Below are positions 48,558-56,598 of a DNA stretch of 64,000 bases, in pieces. The stretch spans positions 186,001 through 250,000 of the forward strand of contig NZ_UGOZ01000001.1 in assembly GCF_900452865.1 (NCBI RefSeq). The letters are read 5' to 3'. Under the pieces are notes generated by a model. That model was given only the letters and a program-made list of their open reading frames with translations, was not told where the DNA came from and made no database searches. The first letter of the stretch is position 1. Each line of letters begins with the position of its first letter. The position numbers and the translations under genes are program-made. Source of the DNA: Legionella taurinensis (GTDB lineage Bacteria > Pseudomonadota > Gammaproteobacteria > Legionellales > Legionellaceae).

Positions 48558-49319
48558 TTATGATTCCAGGCCTTTGTGGGTGTCGAGCAGAGGGCATTGC
48601 CTGGCACGTTCCGCCCAGGCGTCAATAGCGCTTGGGCTCAGGAACATCAGATCGCCGTCAATGTCCTGTTGGTTTTCAAAAAACAGCTGGTCAAGAATGG
48701 TGGGTTGAAGCGGCATAAATCCCAGTTTGAAATAAAATCGCCCTGATTTGCGGGCAGAATAAAGACAAATGCGGCCTTCACATCCTAAAACCTGGCTTTG
48801 CTCAAAAATCGCCTGGATCAGGATGGTTCCCAGCGAATAATCCCCCTGCATCCTCGATTCAATGGCATTTAGGACAATGACGGACTCTGTACCATAGGCA
48901 GACGCCAAACACTCGGATTGATCGAGGACATTAAAATGCGCATGAGCGGCGACTGTCTGTTCGGGTGTAATAAGAAAATAGTAATGCATGTTAGGAAACT
49001 GCTGGGAACGGATGTGGTAAAGGGTGAGATCAACGGGGGTTCCCGTCGCCTGGTGTTTGGGTGCAACAGTGAGCCGGGTGATGGGTGTGTAATCAAACTG
49101 GCTTTGGGGGGCCGGGGGGGCGTGGTCATGATGCTTAAGCGGGTGAAGAATGACTTCATACATGTTTTTGGCGAGTGGATCAGACAATGCCAGCCGCCTG
49201 GATCCCTCAGTACCAGGAAAACAGGTTAAAATATTCTGGGGTAATTGTTTGACCTGGCATGCCAGATGCCGCTCATTCGCATGCGAGAAACTCATCCTAG
49301 TCAACGCATTACGCATCAT
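48558..49319 (-). CDS. GNAT-like acetyltransferase
   Basis: The C-terminal half has a GNAT pattern: GDYSLGTILIQAIFEQSQ (acetyl-CoA loop and helix, residues about 159-176), GCEGRICLYSARKSGRFY and FKLGFMPL. The N-terminal 100 residues are unrelated to any domain I know. Legionella has several poorly known GNAT proteins of this size; no substrate can be named. It starts at ATG 49319 or the next codon; the region upstream faces the amidase gene. Confidence 0.6.
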   Translation of the reverse strand: MMRNALTRMSFSHANERHLACQVKQLPQNILTCFPGTEGSRRLALSDPLAKNMYEVILHPLKHHDHAPPAPQSQFDYTPITRLTVAPKHQATGTPVDLTLYHIRSQQFPNMHYYFLITPEQTVAAHAHFNVLDQSECLASAYGTESVIVLNAIESRMQGDYSLGTILIQAIFEQSQVLGCEGRICLYSARKSGRFYFKLGFMPLQPTILDQLFFENQQDIDGDLMFLSPSAIDAWAERARQCPLLDTHKGLES

Positions 49320-49438
49320 TTTTTTCCCTAACTGCCAAGGGCACCCATTTCAATTATAGCATTTGCGCTACCAAGGCTTTACAAGGAAGCGGAGGCTTTG
49401 TTAGCCTGTTTGATTCATCATTGACTGTTATTGCGTTT

Positions 49439-50101
49439 ATGAAAATGACCTTATCGCTGGGCTTGCTTCTTTTCACCTTCTGTGTTCAGGCCGTCGCGTT
49501 TTCCTGCCATGAGTCTCAGCCCATTATTCAAAAACCAATCCAGTTTGATAAAGAGCGCGTTGCGTTGACGCGCGACTATCAACGGCAGCATTACGGCATT
49601 GATTCCGAGTCTATCGCCATTGAGCCTAAGATGATTGTGTTGCATTGGACGATGCTGCCGACCATGGACATTGTTTTTCGACTGTTTAATCCGCCCGCCT
49701 TGCCCAAAAATTCGCCGCGGCGTAACGAATTACCGGGGGATTTAAACGTGTCCAGTCATTTTCTGGTGGACAAAGACGGCCGCATTTATCAGCTGATGCC
49801 GGAAACCTGGATGGCTAGACACAGCATTGGCTTAAACCATTATGCCATTGGCATTGAAAATGTCGGGGGCGTCGATGGCAAGGACGACCTCACGGAAGAG
49901 CAGGTTCGTGCCAATGCGTTTCTCGTGTGTTATCTCAAAGCCAAATACCCTCAAATCGAGAACGTGATTGGCCACAATGAGTATTTAAATTATAAAAATA
50001 CGCCGTTATGGCTGGAAAAAGATCCGGATTATTATACCGATAAAACCGACCCGGGCCCCACCTTTGTCAACAGGGTAAAACAGCGCATTGCTGCTTCCTA
50101 A
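49439..50101 (+). CDS. Secreted N-acetylmuramoyl-L-alanine amidase (amidase_2)
   Basis: The enzyme cuts the bond between N-acetylmuramic acid and the stem peptide. The 220-residue product has a signal peptide (MKMTLSLGLLLFTFCVQAVA) at ATG 49439, zinc ligands in IVLHWT and IGHNEY...DPGP, and the SSHFLVDKDGRIYQL and HYAIGIENVG segments of the AmpD/PGRP fold. It is probably periplasmic or exported. Use of the TTG at 49421 would break the signal peptide. It converges with the next gene, overlapping by four bases. Confidence 0.88.
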   Translation: MKMTLSLGLLLFTFCVQAVAFSCHESQPIIQKPIQFDKERVALTRDYQRQHYGIDSESIAIEPKMIVLHWTMLPTMDIVFRLFNPPALPKNSPRRNELPGDLNVSSHFLVDKDGRIYQLMPETWMARHSIGLNHYAIGIENVGGVDGKDDLTEEQVRANAFLVCYLKAKYPQIENVIGHNEYLNYKNTPLWLEKDPDYYTDKTDPGPTFVNRVKQRIAAS

Positions 50102-51933
50102 AGGGCGCGATAGTGCAACAGGTAGTGTTTTTGCCATTGCAGCCCGTTGTCTTTTGCGATAATCCGCAGCGATTTGACGCGCTTGGCGGACAGCACAGGG
50201 TCTCTGCCAAAAAGCAAAGCGAATTCCTTGTTGTTTTCGATAAGAGGGGACAGCAGAAACCCGGATTTAGCCATGCCGGCAATCAGGCGATAGTGTTTTT
50301 TATGGCCATTGGTTAATTCAAGCTCAATCGCCAGTGCGGAGGGCTTGTACAGCCAGGTCAACAGATGCCCCAGCCAATTGGTCTTGATGTCTATCGCCGC
50401 AAAAACAGGTTTGTCTGAAGGCAGAGTGATGGTCTCCCCCAGCGTGTGCGTTTCAGTGGCAGTAAACGGCAGCGGTTTCGCGGGTTGGCGCTGTTTTTTT
50501 AAAATTAAAAAATCCTTCACTAAATAAGCAGGATAATACGCAGTGAGTAAGCCAGGCCAGGAAGCCCCGTCTTCCAGAGACGGAAGCCGTTCATCGAGAG
50601 GCTCTATTTTAAACACAATCGTATCCGGTCCTTTTTCGGCCAGATGATTTGCATTCTTAAGGGCCATGGCTTCTGAAAAAACCGAATAACTTTGAAAAAC
50701 CGGCCGCGGCGACCACTGTGCCCCGGAGGCGATTAAAAAATTCTGCTCAAATGAATAAATGTCGCTTTTTCCCGGCAAAGGAGGGAATTTCACCAGATTA
50801 GCCAGGTAATCCTTGAGTAGATAAAAATCCCTTTCCCGCCAATGCCTGTCGGCAGTATCCATTTTCAAGGCGGATAAGACATTACTGCACGTTACCCTCA
50901 AATAGGTTAAAGGAGAATAAGGGGTAAACCCCGTCAGAATATAAAACCAGGTCAATACTGCCAACAGCATCATGGGTAAGAGGCGGGTGGACTGTATCAC
51001 GGTTGGCAGCAGGAAGGCCGCCATCAGGATGGCGGTGGCTGCAATGAGTGAATGGCCGAAATGCCGGACAAATCCTGCCTTAAACGCACAGAATAAAAAC
51101 AGGGTAAACAGGGCAGTAAGAAAAACCTTGTCAATGCGTTTTAAGTCAGGTTGTCTGGCAATCAGGGCGATTAGGACCATCGCCGCGACCAGAAAGGCGA
51201 AGACTTCCCAACCATTCCCAGGCGATGCCATGGCTTCGCTGTAGCCCATGGCCAATTCGATTGACTGCCCGAGGTACATGGGCAGGTGAGCAAGGGGCTG
51301 ATTGGCCAGGCACCAAAACGCGGCCAAGGCCAGAAGCAATCCAATCCAAAGGGTTAACAGGGTTTTATGCTGTTTTTTTAAGAATAAATAAAGACTGGTG
51401 CTTAAGACAACGAGCAGGGTAAACAACAGCAGGGTTCCTTTAACGAGTATCAATAAACCCAGGGGGGCGGTTGCCAACGCCAGCAGGCTTCGCGGGGGAG
51501 CAGGGTATTTAAATACCGCTAAACCCAGGAGGAGCGGGTAAGAAAGCAGCAGGGCATCACGTGAATAAATCATCATCAGGAACAGCAACGCCAGGGCACA
51601 CCGCCATCGCCAGGCGATGCCGCTCGTTAATACCATCAATAACAGGCCGTAGCTTAAGGCAAGGTAAAGACAACCGCCATACATTAGGTAGGCGGTATCC
51701 GGGTGATACGCTTTCGTGTAAATGGCCGAATAAGGACCCAGCGTAAACACAATATCCCGCCCAAAAATCAATCCCTGGGATACGGCCTGATTAAGCGCTA
51801 ATGCCCAGGACGCATCAATGGTTAATCCCGGCATGACTGGCGAAAAGGGGATAAAAAGTGGTAAAAGCAGGAGCAGCAGCATGGCGTTAAAGCCCCAGAG
51901 GAGCCATGGTTTGTGAACTGCGGGTGAATCCAT
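50098..51933 (-). CDS. Large polytopic membrane protein, unknown function
   Basis: The 611-residue protein has 10-12 hydrophobic helices in the first 350 residues and a soluble C-terminal domain of about 250 residues. The motif DASWALALNQAVSQGLIFGRD after the first helix, with an acidic residue in the first loop, resembles GT-C glycosyltransferases that use lipid-linked sugars. This is only a suggestion. Not part of an obvious operon. Confidence 0.65.
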   Translation of the reverse strand: MDSPAVHKPWLLWGFNAMLLLLLLPLFIPFSPVMPGLTIDASWALALNQAVSQGLIFGRDIVFTLGPYSAIYTKAYHPDTAYLMYGGCLYLALSYGLLLMVLTSGIAWRWRCALALLFLMMIYSRDALLLSYPLLLGLAVFKYPAPPRSLLALATAPLGLLILVKGTLLLFTLLVVLSTSLYLFLKKQHKTLLTLWIGLLLALAAFWCLANQPLAHLPMYLGQSIELAMGYSEAMASPGNGWEVFAFLVAAMVLIALIARQPDLKRIDKVFLTALFTLFLFCAFKAGFVRHFGHSLIAATAILMAAFLLPTVIQSTRLLPMMLLAVLTWFYILTGFTPYSPLTYLRVTCSNVLSALKMDTADRHWRERDFYLLKDYLANLVKFPPLPGKSDIYSFEQNFLIASGAQWSPRPVFQSYSVFSEAMALKNANHLAEKGPDTIVFKIEPLDERLPSLEDGASWPGLLTAYYPAYLVKDFLILKKQRQPAKPLPFTATETHTLGETITLPSDKPVFAAIDIKTNWLGHLLTWLYKPSALAIELELTNGHKKHYRLIAGMAKSGFLLSPLIENNKEFALLFGRDPVLSAKRVKSLRIIAKDNGLQWQKHYLLHYRAL

Positions 51934-52096
51934 ATCCTGTCCTGAAATAGCCTTTGCAGACCTTATTATGCCAGAGATTGGCTAAAATGCTCGGTGGGAA
52001 ATGAGCTTAGCAGTTGGTTTCAACGGAGTTAAAAATTGATTATAAATCGCTGCCCACGTTAAACTAGCGCCCCTGTAAATGGTTAAGGATTTCGTT

Positions 52097-52942
52097 ATGC
52101 CCAAATTCACTGAAGCCTTGTTGGCTGCAACCTACAAGAATGGAAAACCAAGCGGTGCACTGACGGAAGTGCATGCCAAAGCGGAACATCACCGCTTTAA
52201 AAAAGACCATCTTTTTAAAGACAAGGCGATACCGAAGGCGGTGTATGCTTCTCGCCTGATTCAACATTATTTAATTATCCAAAGCCTGGAAATGCATCTT
52301 CAAGCGCTGTCTACAGCAAAAGAATCAGCCCTTAGTGCCTTTTTTATTTTATCTTACTTAAACGAACTCTGGCGAACGCCGGCCATCGAAAGGGATTTGC
52401 AGCAATTGGGTATTAATCCAAAAGAAATAAGGGCGAGTGAGGTTGCTCCTGCAACAACGAAGTACCTCGAAAAAATTGACAATGCGTCGCCGCAGGCACT
52501 ACTGACTCATTTTCTGGTGCATGTCGCTGGGTTTATGCATGGCGGTAATATCATTCTCAACAAATACATTAAACCCAGTAATGAATTGACCGATTATCAA
52601 ATTTCAACCCATCAATATGATTTTTCCGCCGCCTTCCCCCGCTTGCCGGAAAAAAGCCGTTCAACCCTGGGCCTGTACCAGGAGATGATGACGCATCTTG
52701 ACACGAAACTGGTGCTTTCATCGCATGACTATGACGAGGTTGTTAAGGAGGCCCAGTGTGTTTACGAGGCCATGACTGGGATTTATGACGATTTATGTGA
52801 GATGCATGCCCGTCAACCCCTTGTTTCAACCTCGTCAATTGCCAAGGTCGGCGTCAGTTTAATTGTTGTTGCCTGGGTATTAAAATGCCTCTTTGATTTA
52901 TTCAATCCAGTCGCCAATAGCCTGTCGGCAGCCACGCCTTAA
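52097..52942 (+). CDS. Heme-oxygenase-like protein with C-terminal membrane anchor
   Basis: The 281-residue protein resembles the heme oxygenase fold: ALTEVHAKAEHHRF near the N-terminus supplies a candidate heme-ligand His, and HVAGFMHGGNIILNKY matches the glycine-rich distal helix (GDLSGG in human HO-1). Heme oxygenases release iron from heme. The final 35 residues hold a hydrophobic helix (VGVSLIVVAWVLKCLFDLF), so the domain would be tail-anchored, as in eukaryotic HO-1 but unusual for bacterial forms. I start at ATG 52097 with TAAGGAT upstream. It might be a non-enzymatic relative. Confidence 0.65.
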   Translation: MPKFTEALLAATYKNGKPSGALTEVHAKAEHHRFKKDHLFKDKAIPKAVYASRLIQHYLIIQSLEMHLQALSTAKESALSAFFILSYLNELWRTPAIERDLQQLGINPKEIRASEVAPATTKYLEKIDNASPQALLTHFLVHVAGFMHGGNIILNKYIKPSNELTDYQISTHQYDFSAAFPRLPEKSRSTLGLYQEMMTHLDTKLVLSSHDYDEVVKEAQCVYEAMTGIYDDLCEMHARQPLVSTSSIAKVGVSLIVVAWVLKCLFDLFNPVANSLSAATP

Positions 52943-53065
52943 TGATTTTTCCCCGTGCGGTGGTTGATGCAGGCCACCCGCCCCCCTTTTTGCTGAAATC
53001 CAATCCCGCTTTAAAAGGTAGTTTTTACTGGTTTACGAAACGCGCAATCTCTCACATCATAGCGC

Positions 53066-53167
53066 CACCTGAGATGAATACATGCAGGCAGGGTTCAAGA
53101 GGAGCGTTGCAGGCATAAAAAACAATCTCAGGTGCTACTGCCTGGCAGCAATGGAATAGTGCCAGGC
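53066..53167 (+). promoter_or_regulatory. Two inverted repeats upstream of the precursor peptide gene
   Basis: CACCTGAGAT at 53066-53075 is inverted at 53125-53134, and GCCTGGCA at 53140-53147 is inverted at 53160-53167. They lie between the heme-oxygenase-like gene and the precursor peptide start. They could form leader RNA hairpins or an operator; the second ends 27 bases before the ATG. Confidence 0.45.
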
Positions 53168-53193
53168 TTCACCAACTACGAAGGAGTAATTTT

Positions 53194-53370
53194 ATGGAAA
53201 AAAACAACGAGCGAGTCCTGGCTTATTCAATGGCTAAACCATTGTCCGAAAAAGAAATGATGGAAGTGGCTGGCGGTGCGGCCAACTACACCACAAGACA
53301 CACCTTTCGCGTGACAGGAGGTACAGGGCCATCTGCTGATGTGGCTTATGATGTAAGCATCGATTGGTAA
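53194..53370 (+). CDS. Ribosomal precursor peptide with double-glycine leader
   Basis: This 58-residue frame has an excellent ribosome site (AAGGAG, seven bases before ATG). Residues 1-28 form a leader ending LSEKEMMEVAGG, the pattern cleaved by C39 peptidases after Gly28. The core (residues 29-58) is AANYTTRHTFRVTGG followed by TGPSADVAYDVSIDW, rich in Thr and Ser with three Asp, which suits ester or amide linkage by an ATP-grasp ligase. It lacks Cys, so lanthionine or sactipeptide chemistry is excluded. The neighbouring genes supply ligase, exporter and peptidase. I see no further precursor copies nearby. Confidence 0.85.
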   Translation: MEKNNERVLAYSMAKPLSEKEMMEVAGGAANYTTRHTFRVTGGTGPSADVAYDVSIDW

Positions 53371-53378
53371 CCTAACAA

Positions 53379-53402
53379 CACGGGGTCGTAAGGGGCCCCG
53401 TG
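53379..53402 (+). terminator. Intercistronic hairpin after the precursor gene
   Basis: CACGGGG (53379-53385) pairs with CCCCGTG (53396-53402), with two more inner pairs, and no T-run but an A-run follows. It is located between precursor stop and ATP-grasp start, so it likely limits read-through or protects the precursor mRNA, giving more peptide than enzyme. Confidence 0.6.
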
Positions 53403-53424
53403 AAAAAAGCGACAGGAATTTTAC

Positions 53425-54546
53425 ATGAAGTTTTTAATCTTGACGGAGCCTGACGACAGTCACGCAATGTGTGTTAAATTGGCGTTGGAAAAAACGGGGC
53501 ATGACGTTCGATTGCTTTTTACAGCCGATCTACCGACCAAACAGAAGAACTCGGTTTACATTGATAATGTCAGTTACGAATGGAAAAGCACGGATGCCGA
53601 GTTGTGTGTACGCGACAATTATTATGATGTCGTTTGGTGGCGGCGCGCACGCAAGCCTTTTCTGCCAAGGGAGGCTGTTCATCCTGACGATTACCATTTT
53701 GTCTTACGTGAAAATATTCTTTTCCATGAATCCATCACCCACAATTTGGCACCCAAAGCCTGGTGGGTTAACAGTAAAGAGGCGGCCCTGAGAGCCAATT
53801 CCAAACTCCTCCAGTTGAAATGGGCTGTCCAGTGCGGTTTAACCATTCCGTCTACCCTTTGTTCGAATGATCCTAAGGATATACGGTATTTCCTGTTGAA
53901 ACATGAAGATCAGGGGGTTATCTACAAGCCACTTTGTTCCAATGTCTGGTTTGAGGAAAGGGCGCTTAAAATTGCTTACACTGCCAAAGTGGCTTTTCTG
54001 GATTTACCCAGTAATCAATTGCTGCAACTGGCGCCGGGACTTTTTCAGAAAGAAGTCAAAAAGAAATACGAATTGCGCGTGACTTGTTTTGGCGATTACC
54101 TGGTCGCGGCCAAATTAAACTCTCAACAGCATGACGAGGGACGCATTGACTGGCGTGCCATTCCTGAGGGCCAATTAACGATCGAACCGTATTCATTGCC
54201 GACCGAAATCGAAAACAGAATCAGGCATTTGATGAAAAAAATGGGATTGGTATTTGGTTGCATCGATTTCATTGTTTCGACCGACGACCAGTATGTTTTT
54301 CTGGAAGTAAATGAGCAGGGGCAGTTTTTATGGATCGAAGACTTAAATCCTGCATTTCCCATGCTGGATCTTTTTGTCCAATTTCTGACAAATCAGTCCG
54401 TGCATTTTGTTCCAGCCAGTCAACCGCCGAGGCATTGGGTTACTGATTATGAACGCGAAGCGGGCGAGTGGATGGAGCGAAGCAGGAGACAACATGTCGA
54501 AATCAATGCATTGAAAACGAACCAGGGGCAACGACAGCATGCGTAA
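53425..54546 (+). CDS. ATP-grasp peptide ligase, RiPP maturase (graspetide-synthetase-like)
   Basis: The 373-residue protein has the MvdD/RimK-like ATP-grasp layout: an N-terminal pre-ATP-grasp domain with DVVWWRRARKPFLP, a central VIYKPL lysine for ATP binding, ELRVTCFGDYLVAAKLNSQ, and the metal-binding FLEVNEQGQFLWIE near residues 291-304. This last motif is the hallmark of ligases that close ester or amide rings between side chains in graspetides. An AGGA site precedes the ATG. It overlaps the next gene by eight bases. I infer that it modifies the peptide encoded 55 bases upstream. Confidence 0.85.
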   Translation: MKFLILTEPDDSHAMCVKLALEKTGHDVRLLFTADLPTKQKNSVYIDNVSYEWKSTDAELCVRDNYYDVVWWRRARKPFLPREAVHPDDYHFVLRENILFHESITHNLAPKAWWVNSKEAALRANSKLLQLKWAVQCGLTIPSTLCSNDPKDIRYFLLKHEDQGVIYKPLCSNVWFEERALKIAYTAKVAFLDLPSNQLLQLAPGLFQKEVKKKYELRVTCFGDYLVAAKLNSQQHDEGRIDWRAIPEGQLTIEPYSLPTEIENRIRHLMKKMGLVFGCIDFIVSTDDQYVFLEVNEQGQFLWIEDLNPAFPMLDLFVQFLTNQSVHFVPASQPPRHWVTDYEREAGEWMERSRRQHVEINALKTNQGQRQHA

Positions 54547-55579
54547 GTTATTTTGTATTTTTGGTGTTCTTTTTCCGATGGTCTTACTAGCTAAAACGAC
54601 GATTGATCTGTTTGGCGACGAGGGGAGTCAGGCCGATCGCGTACTTAAGCAATACAGTGGGCCGATACTGGCCCTGGAAGAATCATTGCATGAATTGCTA
54701 TTAAGTGATCAACTGCAGACGCATCCCGAGAAGCTTAACGAGGCGGGTAAGCGAAAAAGGGCTCTGGTTAATAAGATAAAAAAAGAGTACGGTTATGCGT
54801 ATGTTGATGTATCGACAGTCAACTATTCGAGCGATTCTGTCTACATCACCATTGAGGTGATTCGCAAAGAGCAGACTCATCGTCTTCGGTTTATTGATGA
54901 TCACAGACCCGTGAAGCACAGTGCCAGGAAAGACCTCATCCATGACATGGAGAGGTACAATGAGTTGGGTACCACCTTGTTTTTAAATGATCAATTGAAT
55001 CCCGAAAAACTGGATTGCCCCGTCTATCACTGTACCTGGGGGTTTGAGCATCCAAAATTAAAGCCTTTCTATGCTCCATTTCAACAGGGGGTCAGTGCAC
55101 AGAAATCATTAATCCTCGAGACGCTTGATGCTGATACGGATCCGGAAAGACGGGCGGCGGCTGTGTTTTTAGTCGGGCATTTTGCTAACCCTCAGGAAAT
55201 TATTGATTTGTTGCTACCGCATGTTCTGGATAAGGACAGTGGCGTTCGTAATAACGCCATGCGGGTGATAGGGACGACGTTGGCTAAATACAAGACGGCA
55301 CGTGTCAACATCGAGCCTTTCCTTCACTTGTTATCCTCGCCTTATGACACGGATAGAAACAAATCCTTGTTGGTGCTGCTGCAGGTATGTGATGCCAATC
55401 GACAAAAAATGATTCAGGAGGGCAAAGAATCCCTGTTGGCTCTGTTGGCATTAAAACAACCGAACAATCATGAGCCTGCGTATCAGATTTTGAAAAAAAT
55501 CAGCGGTAAAAACTACACTGATACCGATCTCAAATCATGGAAAGCCTGGGCTGATTCCGTTCAGGTCTCTAACCAATAG
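54539..55579 (+). CDS. Exported HEAT-repeat protein in the RiPP operon
   Basis: The 346-residue product has a signal peptide (MRKLFCIFGVLFPMVLLAKT). Residues about 30-180 are an unrecognised domain with CPVYHCTWGFEHPK, and residues about 190-330 have paired helices like HEAT repeats (RRAAAVFLVGHFANPQEIID, DSGVRNNAMRVIGTTLA, DRNKSLLVLLQVCDAN). It is expected in the periplasm. It starts within the ATP-grasp gene and precedes the HlyD gene, so it is part of the operon. It could be an immunity protein, a periplasmic chaperone or a processing partner. Confidence 0.7.
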   Translation: MRKLFCIFGVLFPMVLLAKTTIDLFGDEGSQADRVLKQYSGPILALEESLHELLLSDQLQTHPEKLNEAGKRKRALVNKIKKEYGYAYVDVSTVNYSSDSVYITIEVIRKEQTHRLRFIDDHRPVKHSARKDLIHDMERYNELGTTLFLNDQLNPEKLDCPVYHCTWGFEHPKLKPFYAPFQQGVSAQKSLILETLDADTDPERRAAAVFLVGHFANPQEIIDLLLPHVLDKDSGVRNNAMRVIGTTLAKYKTARVNIEPFLHLLSSPYDTDRNKSLLVLLQVCDANRQKMIQEGKESLLALLALKQPNNHEPAYQILKKISGKNYTDTDLKSWKAWADSVQVSNQ

Positions 55580-55595
55580 CCATTGAGTGTGTCCA

Positions 55596-56594
55596 ATGAG
55601 TCAATTATTCAGGCAGGAAGTCCTGGACTTCAAAAAAACTAAAAATTTTGGTTCGGTATTCATTAATATTCCTTTTAATGTTTATGTCCTGTCGTTTGCT
55701 ATGGCGGTCATTTTAAGCCTGATGATCCTGTTCCTGTGTGTTGCCGAGTATTCAGAAAAGTACACGGTTAATGGCTATCTGGATTACTCCAAAGGGTTCA
55801 TTCAGATCTACTCCGGCAAAAGCGGACTGATAGTAAAGGGACAGGCGAAAAGTCACCAACATGTCAATCAAGGGGATGTTTTATTTAAAATAGACACCTC
55901 TTATTCGGATGCGCCCAGTCAAAGTAAAATACTGGGCCGCATTAACCACCAAACACGGCGGCTGCGTCAGGACATCGTGCGGATAAAAAAAGAATTATTG
56001 GTTCTTAAGCCCCTGCTGGCAAAAAAATACATCTCAGCGGATGTGTATAACAACAAAAAAGACCGTCTCAGCGAGTTAAGGAATAAGAAAAATCAGCTGG
56101 AAATTGAGCGGATTCAGCATCAAAAGCGAAATGCTTACATTGTTCGGGCACCGATTAACGGCAGATTGACGGTTATTCATTACCAGGTGGGGCAGCAGGT
56201 TAGTCCTTCTGACGAGCTGGTAAAAATTATTCCAGACAACACCGATCTCATTGCTGAAATTCAGGTTCCTGTTAAACACGCCGGGTTTATGACCAAAAAT
56301 GATCCGATCACGCTTCGTTACGATGCTTATCCCTATGAGCGCTTTGGTACTTACACGGCGGTCATTAAAGACATTGATCCGGTGATTAGTCTCGATAAGA
56401 CAGCCTCCCATTCGCTGGTAACGCCTGATCCCTATTACAGGGTGCGGGCTAAGCTCGACAGTCAGAGTGTGACGGTCTATGGTCGGCAAAAGGGTTTGCA
56501 GCAGGGGATGACCTTTTCTGCTGTGATGACAGGCACACGTCGAAAAGTCTGGCAATGGATTTGGGAACCCATTGACCATTTTATGGGAAGTTAA
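55596..56594 (+). CDS. HlyD-family membrane fusion protein
   Basis: This adaptor bridges an inner-membrane ABC exporter and an outer-membrane TolC-type channel. The 332-residue protein has one N-terminal membrane helix (VYVLSFAMAVILSLMILFL, residues about 29-50), a lipoyl/barrel-sandwich domain split around a coiled coil (residues about 120-180), and YIVRAPINGRLTVIHYQVGQ. It resembles the CvaA/RaxA type serving peptide secretion. I use ATG 55596, not GTG 55587. It overlaps no gene but ends four bases before the exporter start. No TolC gene is nearby. Confidence 0.85.
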   Translation: MSQLFRQEVLDFKKTKNFGSVFINIPFNVYVLSFAMAVILSLMILFLCVAEYSEKYTVNGYLDYSKGFIQIYSGKSGLIVKGQAKSHQHVNQGDVLFKIDTSYSDAPSQSKILGRINHQTRRLRQDIVRIKKELLVLKPLLAKKYISADVYNNKKDRLSELRNKKNQLEIERIQHQKRNAYIVRAPINGRLTVIHYQVGQQVSPSDELVKIIPDNTDLIAEIQVPVKHAGFMTKNDPITLRYDAYPYERFGTYTAVIKDIDPVISLDKTASHSLVTPDPYYRVRAKLDSQSVTVYGRQKGLQQGMTFSAVMTGTRRKVWQWIWEPIDHFMGS

Positions 56595-56598
56595 GTTA

